DNA from: Notoacmeibacter sp. MSK16QG-6
GTDB taxonomy: Bacteria > Pseudomonadota > Alphaproteobacteria > Rhizobiales > Rhizobiaceae
Reading direction: 5' to 3'
Length of the DNA stretch: 64,000 bases
Assembly (NCBI RefSeq): GCF_024158145.1
Contig: NZ_JAMYXM010000001.1
Coordinates: 124,001 to 188,000 of the forward strand
Shown: in pieces, positions 9,375-17,653 of the stretch
Position numbering within the stretch: position 1 is the first letter of the stretch
How the letters are laid out: each line of letters begins with the position of its first letter
The notes under the pieces: model-generated
Database searches by the model: none
What the model saw: only the letters and a program-made list of their open reading frames with translations
Told to the model about the DNA's origin: nothing
Program-made: the position numbers and the translations under genes

Positions 9375-9752
9375 ATGATCCTTGCACGAAAAATCCAGAC
9401 CGTCGCTTTCGACCGGCCCGGCGGTGAGCGGTGCGCCCAATCGAAGGGGCGCCCGATCGATCTGGACCATCTTTCGGAACAGACCTTCGGCGACCGTGCG
9501 CTTTGCGAGGAGGTGCTACGTCTCTTTTGCACCCAGATTCAGCAGACCTCGTCAGCACTGAAAAACGCCTCGGCGAAAGAGCGTCACTTTCTTGCGCATG
9601 CGGTCAAAGGCTCCGCCCGCGGCGTCGGCGCCATGGAGCTTGCCGATATGGCTGCACGTCTGGAAAACGACTGCGCAAACGACGAAGCGCTGAACGATCT
9701 TTTCGCGGAGATCGAGCGCGTGCGGGAATTCTGCGCATCGATTCTTAGATGA
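9375..9752 (+). CDS. Histidine phosphotransfer (Hpt) domain protein
   Basis: A 125-residue stand-alone Hpt protein, a four-helix bundle that relays phosphoryl groups between response-regulator receivers and histidine kinases. The phosphorylatable residue is His75 in the motif HAVKGSARGVGA, preceded by the helix VLRLFCTQIQQTSSALKNA and followed by LADMAARLENDC, as in the family. The start has a good AGGAG 7 nt upstream. A perfect CtrA box lies 62 bp upstream, and the divergent neighbour is the growth-pole-ring gene, so a role in cell-cycle or polarity signalling is an inference. It is not ChpT, which is longer and has a degenerate ATPase domain. No cognate kinase or receiver is in the window. 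Confidence 0.85.
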   Translation: MILARKIQTVAFDRPGGERCAQSKGRPIDLDHLSEQTFGDRALCEEVLRLFCTQIQQTSSALKNASAKERHFLAHAVKGSARGVGAMELADMAARLENDCANDEALNDLFAEIERVREFCASILR

Positions 9753-9873
9753 TGTCACCGACCGCGTGAACTGGCGATGGAGTTGACAGTTCTCTCAGGC
9801 TTTGCCAATCCGGCATCGTTCAACGAGAGCGGCCAGAGCCGCCCCTGATTCAAATTTCCTCCCCGAGGGTTTC

Positions 9874-10194
9874 ATGCCGAATATCACCTTCGTCGCCCCT
9901 GACGGGACGCGTTTCGACATCGCTGCCGAGAACGGCGCCACATTGATGGAGACGGCGGTCCGAAATTCCGTGCCGGGCATCGAGGCGGAATGCGGAGGCG
10001 CCTGCGCCTGCGCCACCTGCCACGTCTATATAGAAGAGAACTTCATGAAGGTTGTCGGTGAACCTGACATCATGGAAGAAGACATGCTCGACCTGGCCTA
10101 TGATGCGCGCGAAACTTCGCGCCTATCCTGCCAGGTTCCGATTACCGACGAGCTCGACGGTCTGGTCGTGACCGTTCCGGAACGCCAGGCCTGA
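9874..10194 (+). CDS. 2Fe-2S ferredoxin, adrenodoxin type
   Basis: A 106-residue soluble electron carrier. The start is the ATG after GAGGG rather than the longer frame from 9802, because the protein then opens with MPNITFVAPDGTRFDI as in FdxB-type ferredoxins. Cluster ligands are in the C-x5-C-x2-C block ECGGACACATCHVY and the later RLSCQVPI, and the adrenodoxin-type EEDMLDLA acidic patch is present. Likely partners are Fe-S assembly enzymes or P450/monooxygenases, but none is adjacent. It follows hpt by 121 bp and is convergent with the lipoprotein gene. Confidence 0.93.
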   Translation: MPNITFVAPDGTRFDIAAENGATLMETAVRNSVPGIEAECGGACACATCHVYIEENFMKVVGEPDIMEEDMLDLAYDARETSRLSCQVPITDELDGLVVTVPERQA

Positions 10195-10229
10195 ACGCCA
10201 GGTCCGCCAGTCCGCCCGCGCGATGTATG

Positions 10230-10814
10230 TCAGATAAGTCCGAGCGCCCAACTGACGATACGCTTTGCGACATCCTCGAAAGCCAGATTCAAAGTATTGG
10301 CATAGGCGTCCGAGCCGGAGCCGACGACCGCCACCTCTGCGTCGAAAGCAGCCTGACGGATGACCTGACCGTTCCGGTCGTTCAATAGACGCACGGAAAT
10401 CTCGACATAGGCCGATTCGGGGCCGGAGGCCCGGATTTCGAATGCGCGAATATCGGTGATGAGCTGATAGTCGATCGCCAGGCCCTCGCCTGGCGTTCCA
10501 ACGCCGGCAATGCCAGCCATTTCGAAGGATTGCAGGAGTTTTGACTGTACCAGAAGCGGCAGCCGGTCGCTCCATTGCGCCCCCTCCAGATAGGTCACCA
10601 TGGTGGGCGATGTCATGACCACGATATTCTGCCCGTCCAACGCTTTGACCGCACTGGGTTCCGGCAAAAGTATCTGTCGCCGTGTCGAGCGGCGCGTTTC
10701 GGGATCGGGTGCTGTCAGTCCAAATGTATCGAGTTCCGGCGAACCGCCACCGACGAGCGCACAGCCCGGCACAAGCGCCACCAGCGCAGCGAGAATCAAC
10801 AGGCGAAAGCGCAT
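10230..10814 (-). CDS. ABC transport auxiliary lipoprotein (PqiC/LptE-like fold, MCE system)
   Basis: I trimmed the frame to the ATG giving MRFRLLILAALVALVPGC, a lipoprotein signal with the lipidated Cys in VPGC; the longer frame only adds charged residues. The mature protein (about 175 residues) has LPEPSAVKALDGQNIVVMTSP, YLEGAQWSDRLPLLVQSKLLQSFE and YVEISVRLLNDRNGQVI, matching the ABC_trans_aux (PF03886) family that joins MCE transporters at the outer membrane. It is the last gene of the permease - ATPase - MCE - lipoprotein set, but sits 205 bp after the MCE gene, across a hairpin. Confidence 0.85.
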   Translation of the reverse strand: MRFRLLILAALVALVPGCALVGGGSPELDTFGLTAPDPETRRSTRRQILLPEPSAVKALDGQNIVVMTSPTMVTYLEGAQWSDRLPLLVQSKLLQSFEMAGIAGVGTPGEGLAIDYQLITDIRAFEIRASGPESAYVEISVRLLNDRNGQVIRQAAFDAEVAVVGSGSDAYANTLNLAFEDVAKRIVSWALGLI

Positions 10815-10883
10815 TGCGACTGCGGCGCCAAATATTCCGATTTTTGGATGTGAATTTTTCACGAAAATCCGCTTCTTTCCCCT

Positions 10884-10905
10884 CGTTCCCGCCCTCACGG
10901 GAACG
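10884..10905. repeat. Intercistronic inverted repeat
   Basis: A perfect 8-bp stem (CGTTCCCG / CGGGAACG) with a 6-nt loop lies between the MCE gene and the lipoprotein gene. No T-run follows on either strand, so it is not a standard terminator. It could stabilise or process the mRNA, or be chance in GC-rich DNA. Confidence 0.4.
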
Positions 10906-11019
10906 CTTACCTGGTGCGACTAGGCGGCAGGACGCCTTTTAATGTCAAGAAAGCCCTGTGCCGATAAGAGGTTCCAACCACCCATCACGCCGACCGTGTC
11001 GCCGGTTAGCCACGCTTTG

Positions 11020-12681
11020 CTACCGTCGCTGACGGCCATCATAGGTCCGGACCTCCCCCTCGCCGCCTGTGATGATGCGCTGCGGATTGCGTCCCAGATC
11101 CGTCAGGCTGCGCTCGATCCGTTCAATTGACCGGCTGGCCTGAGTGATAAGTGAACGAACATCCTTGAGCCCACGATCGGTGAAATTCTGGATCGAACCG
11201 GCAATCGGACCGATACGGCTGTTCAGTGTATTAGACGTCTGCTGGATTGTGGCGGCTGCTTCGCGAATGGTCGCCAGCGTGCGCTGTGCTTCGGTCATCA
11301 GCGTGTTGCCGGCATCGGCGTCCAGCCCGCCCATAAAGGCGTCGGCTTTTGCGAGGATGCCATCGATACGGACAGACGCCGCATTCAGCCGTTCAGCCAG
11401 TTCGCGCGCATTCTCGACCGCCTGCTCCACTTCCTGCGGCTCGACGGTTTCCAGAATGGCCTCGGCCCTTTCGACCGATTGCTGAACGCTTTTGACAATC
11501 GGATCGATACGCGAGCCGACATCCTCCGTGATTTCCTGAAGGGAGGAAAGTGTCGATCGAGCATCGGCGACAAGCGCGCTGCCCGCTCCTGGTTCAACAT
11601 CGCCGAGAAACGTATCGGCCTTGGCGACCACATTATCGACGCGTTCGGTCAAAGACGTCAGTTGCTCTGAAACCTGGCGGGCATTGGCGAGGGTCTTCCC
11701 GATATCGTCCGATTCTACCCCATCGAGAATGGATTCGGTTTTCTGCAATGCGTTTTGCAGGCTGGTTACGATGGGATCGATGCGCTGCTCAACATTGGCA
11801 ACAACCTGGCGGACAGACGATAAGGTCTCGGTGGCGTCTGAAACGAGCTGCTGGCCCGCCCCCGGCTCGAGTTCTCCGACGAATGTTTCCGCCTGCGCGA
11901 TAACGCCGGATACCCGTTCGGATGCGCCTACCAGTTCCTCGGTGATCTTGCGGACGTTCGCGACCGCTTGTCCAAGATCCTCTGGATTGACCGCCGTCAG
12001 AAGTTGTTCGATCTGTTTCACCGAGCCTTCGATGGTGCCCGACATTCCACTGATCGTCTCGGAAAGGTCACCGGCTGCAGCCAGGAAGTCGCCGATTCCA
12101 TCGGAGTTTGCGGCCAACGCCGATGTAAACTGTTCGACGTTCTGCAGGGACTGGGTCAGCGGTTCACGCGCATCGCTGGTGAAGCCCTCAAGCTGGCCGA
12201 CTACCTCGTTGACCCGGTTGAGGATGCTTTCACCCGTCTCCATCAGCGTGCTCAACTGAGACGGCTGGGCCTGAATGATGGCGCTTCGGTTCTCCGCAGC
12301 CGCCTTGCGCAAGACATTCTCTTCGTTCGGATCGCCGCCGGACAATTCGATATTCGCCGTTCCCGTCAAGCCGGCAATGCCAACCCCTGCCCTGGTGGAC
12401 GGTGTGACGGGCGTCGCGATATCGACCAGCGCATTGGCCAGCGCGACATCGGGCCGGGAACCATCAATGAAAACGGAAGAAATGGTGCCGACGCGCACGC
12501 CGTTAAATGTGACGAGGCTACCGCGAGTCAGGCCGCTGGCCGAGCCAGGAATCTGGAACTGCACAGGCACCATTTCTGCCTTGTCGCCCGCGCCGCTGGT
12601 CCAGAAGACAAAGCCGAAAGCGGCCAGAAGCAGCACGATGGTGAAGACGCCCACTGCGACGTAGTTGGCCCGTGTTTCCAT
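11020..12681 (-). CDS. MlaD/MCE-family substrate-binding protein with extended coiled-coil tail
   Basis: A 553-residue periplasmic protein anchored by one N-terminal helix (residues 6-28, VAVGVFTIVLLLAAFGFVF). The MCE domain follows (about 36-115: VQFQIPGSASGLTRGSLVTF, GVRVGTISSV, GIAGLTGTANIELSGG), the hexameric lipid-channel module. From about 140 onward the chain is helical. Residues 231-503 hold three tandem 91-residue repeats, marked by PGAG/PGAG/ADAG at 273, 364 and 455, and by RIDPIV / RIDPIV / RIGPIA. Typical MlaD is about 180 residues, so this is a long rhizobial-type MCE protein. Substrate unknown, presumably phospholipid or sterol-like. Confidence 0.88.
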   Translation of the reverse strand: METRANYVAVGVFTIVLLLAAFGFVFWTSGAGDKAEMVPVQFQIPGSASGLTRGSLVTFNGVRVGTISSVFIDGSRPDVALANALVDIATPVTPSTRAGVGIAGLTGTANIELSGGDPNEENVLRKAAAENRSAIIQAQPSQLSTLMETGESILNRVNEVVGQLEGFTSDAREPLTQSLQNVEQFTSALAANSDGIGDFLAAAGDLSETISGMSGTIEGSVKQIEQLLTAVNPEDLGQAVANVRKITEELVGASERVSGVIAQAETFVGELEPGAGQQLVSDATETLSSVRQVVANVEQRIDPIVTSLQNALQKTESILDGVESDDIGKTLANARQVSEQLTSLTERVDNVVAKADTFLGDVEPGAGSALVADARSTLSSLQEITEDVGSRIDPIVKSVQQSVERAEAILETVEPQEVEQAVENARELAERLNAASVRIDGILAKADAFMGGLDADAGNTLMTEAQRTLATIREAAATIQQTSNTLNSRIGPIAGSIQNFTDRGLKDVRSLITQASRSIERIERSLTDLGRNPQRIITGGEGEVRTYDGRQRR

Positions 12682-12717
12682 CAGTCGTTCATCACTTCGC
12701 TGTGGACGGCAGCTCGA

Positions 12718-13536
12718 TCATCGTTTGATCTGCCGCGCACGTTTTCCGTTAAAATACGATTGAACCCAAGGGTCCTCACATACCAGCATGTCCTCGATCG
12801 TGCCAGCGACCAGCACCTTCTTGTTGCCGAGTACGGCAATTCGGTCACACACCGAGAACAGGCTGTCGAGGTCGTGGGTGACCATGTAGACCGTCAGACC
12901 GAGCGTATCAGAGAGCTGACGGACCAGTTCATCGAACTCCGCCGCGCCGATTGGGTCCAACCCTGACGTCGGCTCGTCAAGGAACACAATTGCCGGGTCG
13001 AGCGCAAGCGCCCGCGCCAGCGCCGCCCTTTTGATCATGCCGCCCGATAATTCGTCGGGAAATTTCCAGGCCGCTTCCGGCGGCAATCCAACCATCTCGA
13101 TCTTCAGCATGGCCAGTTCGTCCATGAGCGCTTTGGGCAGATCGAGATATTCGCGCATGGGGACCTGAATGTTCTCAAGCACATTCAGCGACGAGAAAAG
13201 CGCTCCCTGCTGGAAGAGAACGCCCATCGCCATATCGATGGCGGTCCTTTCATCGTCTTCCAGTTCCTCGATGTTCTGGCCGAACAGGCTGATCGTGCCA
13301 CCCTGCTTGCGGTTCAGTCCGAGCACCGTTCGCAACAGAACGCTTTTGCCCGCGCCTGAAGGGCCGATGAAGCCGAGAACTTCGCCAGCGTAGACGTCTA
13401 GATCGAGCCCATCCAGCACGGTCTGGCTGCCGAAGCGAACGGTAATGTCCTTGGCTGACAGGATGACTTCCCGGTCTTCGCTGCCATCCGGCTGCCATTC
13501 GGTTTTCTCGGCTGTCTCTTCCACAGTCTGCGCCAT
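12718..13536 (-). CDS. ABC transporter ATP-binding protein of the MCE/Mla-type system
   Basis: About 272 residues from the ATG at 13536, one base past the permease stop; the upstream extension of the frame overlaps the permease and is not real. Walker A is GPSGAGKSVLLR, the signature is LSGGMIKRAALARAL, Walker B is IVFLDEPTSGLD, and the switch His is in MVTHDLDSL. The signature variant SGGM(I/R)KR and the final acidic/basic tail are characteristic of MlaF/Ttg2A-type ATPases. It powers the adjoining permease in retrograde or anterograde lipid movement across the envelope. Confidence 0.93.
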   Translation of the reverse strand: MAQTVEETAEKTEWQPDGSEDREVILSAKDITVRFGSQTVLDGLDLDVYAGEVLGFIGPSGAGKSVLLRTVLGLNRKQGGTISLFGQNIEELEDDERTAIDMAMGVLFQQGALFSSLNVLENIQVPMREYLDLPKALMDELAMLKIEMVGLPPEAAWKFPDELSGGMIKRAALARALALDPAIVFLDEPTSGLDPIGAAEFDELVRQLSDTLGLTVYMVTHDLDSLFSVCDRIAVLGNKKVLVAGTIEDMLVCEDPWVQSYFNGKRARQIKR

Positions 13537-13537
13537 G

Positions 13538-14728
13538 CTAAAATCCAATGGACGCAAAGAAGATGGCAAACAGGCCATCGAGAACGATGACGACGAAGAT
13601 GGACTTGACCACGGATGCCGTGACACGCGCACCGAGGCTTTCGGCGCTTCCGCCAACCCGCATGCCCTCCATAGATGCGATCACGCCAATCGCCAGCGCC
13701 ATGAAGGGGGTCTTGATCAGTCCCGCAAAGACGGTCGTAACGTCGATCCATCCTTCCATGCGGCTGATAAAAGCGGTGTAGCTGATGTCGGAATAGTAGT
13801 TCGCGATCACCATGGCTCCCGCAAGGCCTGCCGCATCGGCAGCGACCGTCAACAATGGCAGGGCGATCATCAACGCGACCAACCGGGGAAAGACGAGAAC
13901 GCCAATGGGGTTGAGGCCGATGACCTTGAGTGCGTCAACCTCCTCGCGCATCTTCATGGAGCCGATTTCCGCCGTGATTGCCGAGCCCGACCGACCGGCA
14001 ATCATGATCGCTGTGATCAAAGCGCCGGTTTCACGAAGGACCAGCACGGAGACGAGGTCGACAACGAAGATCTCGGCGCCGAAATAGCGGAGCTGAAACG
14101 CGCCCTGCTGCGCGACAATCGCGCCAATGATCGCATTCATCAGAAGCACGACGGGAATAGCGCCGACGCCTATGCGGTGAATTTGCGCCACGATAGCCGT
14201 CAGCGAGATGCCATGACCGGAAGAGCCGGCAATGGCGGAGCCAAGAATGCCGAACCCGTCCTTCATCTGCTCCGCGGTCGCATAAACAGCGCGGCCTGTC
14301 GCAGCGAATGGCGTCAGAAGGCCAAAACCGGAAGACGGCTTTTCCGGCAGATCCTGGCCCGCCGCGTCGGCCACCGCATCCAGCAAAACTTCCTCGCTGG
14401 TCGATATGTTCCGGAATTCGACAGATTTGCCGGCCTTTCGCAGCTGTTCAACTGTCCGACGGATAACGAAAGCGCCTGCCGTGTCGATATTGGCCATAGG
14501 CCCGAAATCGAACACCACCTGCTGTGGCGCGCGATCTGAAAATTTGCGCATCCAGCCATCGATACCGGCGATGCTGCGTGTGGTCCAATTGCCGGTCAAC
14601 GCCAATTCGTGCGAGCCGTCGGCTTGCTGCTCCTGAACGCCGGCCGCGTCCGCTTTGGTTACCGATTCGGCATTGTCGTCTTCACTCGCCATGGGTTCTT
14701 CATTATCGGTGTCTTCGACCCATGTCAT
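13538..14728 (-). CDS. MlaE-family permease with N-terminal STAS-like domain
   Basis: A 396-residue protein. An acidic leader (1-40) is followed by a STAS-like domain (about 40-125: LALTGNWTTRSIAGIDGW, VVFDFGPMANIDTAGAFVI) and then the MlaE permease domain (about 150-396) with HRIGVGAIPVVLLMNAIIG, QLRYFGAEIFVVDLVSV, the coupling-helix motif EIGSMKMREEVDALKVIGLNP, and a C-terminal membrane helix. It is first of the transporter operon. ATG 14728 lies only 36 bp from the divergent epimerase start; a second ATG at 14692 would remove 12 residues and leave more promoter room. Confidence 0.92.
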   Translation of the reverse strand: MTWVEDTDNEEPMASEDDNAESVTKADAAGVQEQQADGSHELALTGNWTTRSIAGIDGWMRKFSDRAPQQVVFDFGPMANIDTAGAFVIRRTVEQLRKAGKSVEFRNISTSEEVLLDAVADAAGQDLPEKPSSGFGLLTPFAATGRAVYATAEQMKDGFGILGSAIAGSSGHGISLTAIVAQIHRIGVGAIPVVLLMNAIIGAIVAQQGAFQLRYFGAEIFVVDLVSVLVLRETGALITAIMIAGRSGSAITAEIGSMKMREEVDALKVIGLNPIGVLVFPRLVALMIALPLLTVAADAAGLAGAMVIANYYSDISYTAFISRMEGWIDVTTVFAGLIKTPFMALAIGVIASMEGMRVGGSAESLGARVTASVVKSIFVVIVLDGLFAIFFASIGF

Positions 14729-14764
14729 CCATCATCACCGGCAAGTCACGTTTTAGGAGATCGC

Positions 14765-15748
14765 ATGACCCGCACGCTGACCGCGACGCCCGAGCGCTTT
14801 CCGATAGCAGGAGCCTTCGTGATATCTCGAGGCGCGAAGACAGAAGCGTGCGTGGTGCATGTCAACATCACTCAGGACGGCGCGGCCGGTCAGGGCGAGT
14901 GTGTGCCTTACGCCCGCTACGGCGAGACTGAGGAAAGCGTCCTCGCCCAGATCGAAGATGTGAGGCCGGCCATCGAAAACGGAATGGACCGGTATGCCCT
15001 TCTCGATGCTTTGCCCGCCGGCGCGGCGCGCAATGCGGTGGACTGTGCGCTCTGGGACCTCGAAGCCAAACGGTCCGGGCGCGGCGCGCACTACGATATC
15101 TGCGCGATGCCGCCGGTCCCTGTGACCACCGCTTTCACCATCTCGATGAATGATACGGCGACCATGGCCGATCACGCGCGGGTCGCCTCGCACCGGCCAC
15201 TCATCAAGGTCAAAGTCGGAGGCGATGGCGACCATGCCCGGCTCCACGCGGTGGCCGGCGCCGCCACCACATCGCGCTTCATCATCGACGCCAATGAGGC
15301 GTGGACACCGGACAATATTAGCGAGCACCTGCTTTCCGCGCTTCAATACCGCGTCGTTCTGGTGGAGCAGCCTTTGCCGGTCGGGCAGGATGAAATTCTC
15401 CGCTCTGTGCCCCACCCCGTACCGATCTGTGCCGATGAAAGCGTCCATACGATTGACGATCTGGAAAAGCTCGTCGGACTTTATGACGTGGTCAATATCA
15501 AGCTGGACAAAACTGGCGGACTGACCGCCGCTCTCATGATGATGAAGCGCGCTCATGAGTTGGGCTTCGGCGTCATGGTCGGTTGCATGGTCGGGACGTC
15601 GCTCGCCATGGCGCCAGCCGTGCTGCTGGCGCAAAGCGCGGATTTCGTCGACCTCGATGGCCCGCTCCTGCTCAAGCGGGACCGCCAGCCCGGTCTGCGT
15701 TATGCCGGTTCGCTCGTCTCGCCGCCCGATGCGGAGCTCTGGGGGTAA
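14765..15748 (+). CDS. Enolase-superfamily dipeptide epimerase / N-acetyl-D-glutamate racemase (DgcA-like)
   Basis: 327 residues from the ATG after TTTTAGGAGA. Enolase-superfamily (MLE subgroup) catalytic set: KVK at 148-150, metal ligands Asp175 (IDANEAW), Glu201 (EQPL) and Asp224 (ADES), and the second Lys in VNIKLDKTGG (about 246-249). The N-terminal capping domain has ISRGAKTEA and ECVPYARYGET, which in rhizobia typifies proteins annotated as L-Ala-D/L-Glu epimerase or DgcA. A role in peptidoglycan peptide recycling or D-Glu metabolism cannot be decided here, because neither dgcN nor mpaA is adjacent. Confidence 0.88.
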   Translation: MTRTLTATPERFPIAGAFVISRGAKTEACVVHVNITQDGAAGQGECVPYARYGETEESVLAQIEDVRPAIENGMDRYALLDALPAGAARNAVDCALWDLEAKRSGRGAHYDICAMPPVPVTTAFTISMNDTATMADHARVASHRPLIKVKVGGDGDHARLHAVAGAATTSRFIIDANEAWTPDNISEHLLSALQYRVVLVEQPLPVGQDEILRSVPHPVPICADESVHTIDDLEKLVGLYDVVNIKLDKTGGLTAALMMMKRAHELGFGVMVGCMVGTSLAMAPAVLLAQSADFVDLDGPLLLKRDRQPGLRYAGSLVSPPDAELWG

Positions 15749-15855
15749 ACCCGTCATCGCGTGATAGTCTCAGTAAGCCGAGCTGCACTTCGAATTAAGC
15801 TTTGTCAGCGTTGAATGGCGCACAGCCCTCGCGAAGGCCTGAAAATTCCGCCAAG

Positions 15856-16329
15856 ATGCTCACCATGCGCAAACGCAAAGATCAGATTGCACCGACTGAA
15901 AGACGTCTCCCGCTGGTGACTTGGTTTTGCGCCGCGTCCGCCGTCGCCATGTCATCCCAAAGTTGGGCGGAAGGCTGCAACGAACATCCGTCGAAATGCG
16001 AGAGCGCCCACACTTTACAGCTTGCGGAAGCAGATAGAGGCCGGCCAGATCAACCCCGGATTCGGTTGAACGGCCTTTCCCGCAGCAGCGTGGAGCGCGC
16101 CGCGAGAGGAGAGGCATCCGAACCGATCGAGATTGTGGAAATCGCCGAACCGCCGCCGCCTCCCATCGTTGCGCCGTCGCCTTCCCCGCCTCCGTTGGAG
16201 GTGGTGCGGCCGGAGCCTGTCCTGCGCGATCTGCCGGACGGTCCGATCAGGGCCGTCGGGCCAGCGTTCTTTCCCGACCGAGAAGCGCGACCAGGTCTGC
16301 GAGTTCCGGGCCGGAACGCCGGCCAGTAA
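15856..16329 (+). CDS. Hypothetical exported Pro-rich protein
   Basis: About 157 residues starting at ATG 15856 (alternative ATG 15865). A basic N-terminus (MRKRKDQ) and a short hydrophobic stretch ([19 protein letters not shown]) look like a signal peptide with an AxA-type cut. The mature part has two Cys ([10 protein letters not shown]) and a Pro tract ([17 protein letters not shown]). The last 83 nt overlap the 3' end of gltX on the opposite strand. No family recognised and no strong Shine-Dalgarno, so it may be spurious, but the signal peptide and Pro-rich periplasmic-type region argue for a real gene. Confidence 0.45.
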   Translation: MLTMRKRKDQIAPTERRLPLVTWFCAASAVAMSSQSWAEGCNEHPSKCESAHTLQLAEADRGRPDQPRIRLNGLSRSSVERAARGEASEPIEIVEIAEPPPPPIVAPSPSPPPLEVVRPEPVLRDLPDGPIRAVGPAFFPDREARPGLRVPGRNAGQ

Positions 16330-17620
16330 GCGCCAGCCTCAGCGGCATGAAAAGCGCCCTGCCCTTGCGCCCGCTCGCAGCCTTCACCGCATCCGTCCAG
16401 CGCTTCCAGATGGTCTCATCCCACACACCGCCCGGCAGATACTCGAATGCCTCTTTAGCGAAAGCGCGGTCGTCATCGCTTTCGAACGGAACGATCCGCC
16501 CAGGCCCATGCTGAACGATAGCCCACCAGGCAGCCGCTTCATCGAAGCGATCGAGGTTGGCGCGTACGATACGCCAGAACGAGGCAGCATCCGGCCCTTC
16601 GATACCGAGTTTTCGGAGCCGTTCCTCGACCTCTTCAAAGGGCAATTCATGAAGGATCGCCCGATTCAGTGCCTGAAGTTCGCCCTCATCATAGCGCGCG
16701 GCGCTTTTCGACGCGGTCGAGGCATCGAATATTTGCGCCAGACGATTGAGGTCTTCGAACGGTTCCACAGAATGGGAGGTGCCGATCAGCGTCGCCATGC
16801 TGGCAACAGCCATCGGCTCCAGACCGTCATCCCTCAAACCGCGTATCGATTGCGCACCGGTTCGTTTGGACAGGCCCGCGCCGGTGGGATCGGTCAACAG
16901 ATTGTGATGGCCGAAACGGGGCCGCGGGAGATCAAGAGCGTCAAATAAGACAAGTTGCACGCCCGTGTTTGTGACGTGATCGTCACCCCGGATAATGTCG
17001 GTCACGCCGAGATCGCCATCGTCGACGACCGAGGGCAGCGTATATAGCCATGTGCCGTCCGCGCGGATAAGAACCGGATCGGACAGTGAAGCCAGATCGA
17101 CCTGCTGTGGGCCACGAACCACATCGTCCCACTTCACGATGGTCGGACGCGGCGTGAACGGATCGTCCTCGAAATTGGGCAAAAGGAAGCGCCAGTGCGG
17201 CTGCCGTCCCTGCGATTGAAGTTCAGCGCGTTCCTCTGGGCTCAGCTTGAGCGCCTCACGCCCATAGACTGGCGGCAGGCGGCGCGACAGCCGGAGACGA
17301 CGGCGCCTCTCCAATTCGTCCGGCGTCTCGTAACAGGGATAGAGAAGACCGGCGGCCTTCAGCTTTTCAGCAGCATCTTCGTACAGAGCAAAACGGTCGG
17401 ACTGCCGCACGGTATCGTCCGGCACGATGCCTAGCCATCGCAGATCTTCAACGATAGCATCGGCAAATTTCTGTTCGGATCTGGCCTGGTCCGTATCGTC
17501 GAGCCGCAGGATGAACCGCCCCTTATCCCTTTTGGCATGAAGCCAGTTGAACAGAGCGGTGCGCGCGTTGCCGATATGGATATAGCCCGTCGGGGACGGA
17601 GCGAAGCGTACGGTTGTCAT
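16247..17620 (-). CDS. gltX: Glutamyl-tRNA synthetase
   Basis: Charges tRNA with glutamate. 457 residues from the ATG that gives [20 protein letters not shown]; the 11 extra residues of the open frame are not family-like. The class I HIGH motif is HIGN, the KMSKS loop is GLSKRTGAQ, and the catalytic core includes [26 protein letters not shown] and [13 protein letters not shown]. Alphaproteobacteria often carry two GltX paralogues; HIGN, SKRTGA and the short length suggest the GltX2-type copy, but this needs comparison with the other copy, which is not in the window. Confidence 0.93.
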   Translation of the reverse strand: MTTVRFAPSPTGYIHIGNARTALFNWLHAKRDKGRFILRLDDTDQARSEQKFADAIVEDLRWLGIVPDDTVRQSDRFALYEDAAEKLKAAGLLYPCYETPDELERRRRLRLSRRLPPVYGREALKLSPEERAELQSQGRQPHWRFLLPNFEDDPFTPRPTIVKWDDVVRGPQQVDLASLSDPVLIRADGTWLYTLPSVVDDGDLGVTDIIRGDDHVTNTGVQLVLFDALDLPRPRFGHHNLLTDPTGAGLSKRTGAQSIRGLRDDGLEPMAVASMATLIGTSHSVEPFEDLNRLAQIFDASTASKSAARYDEGELQALNRAILHELPFEEVEERLRKLGIEGPDAASFWRIVRANLDRFDEAAAWWAIVQHGPGRIVPFESDDDRAFAKEAFEYLPGGVWDETIWKRWTDAVKAASGRKGRALFMPLRLALTGRRSGPELADLVALLGRERTLARRP

Positions 17621-17653
17621 AATTGCAGTCGCTAGGCCGGTTTCGACTTCCAA

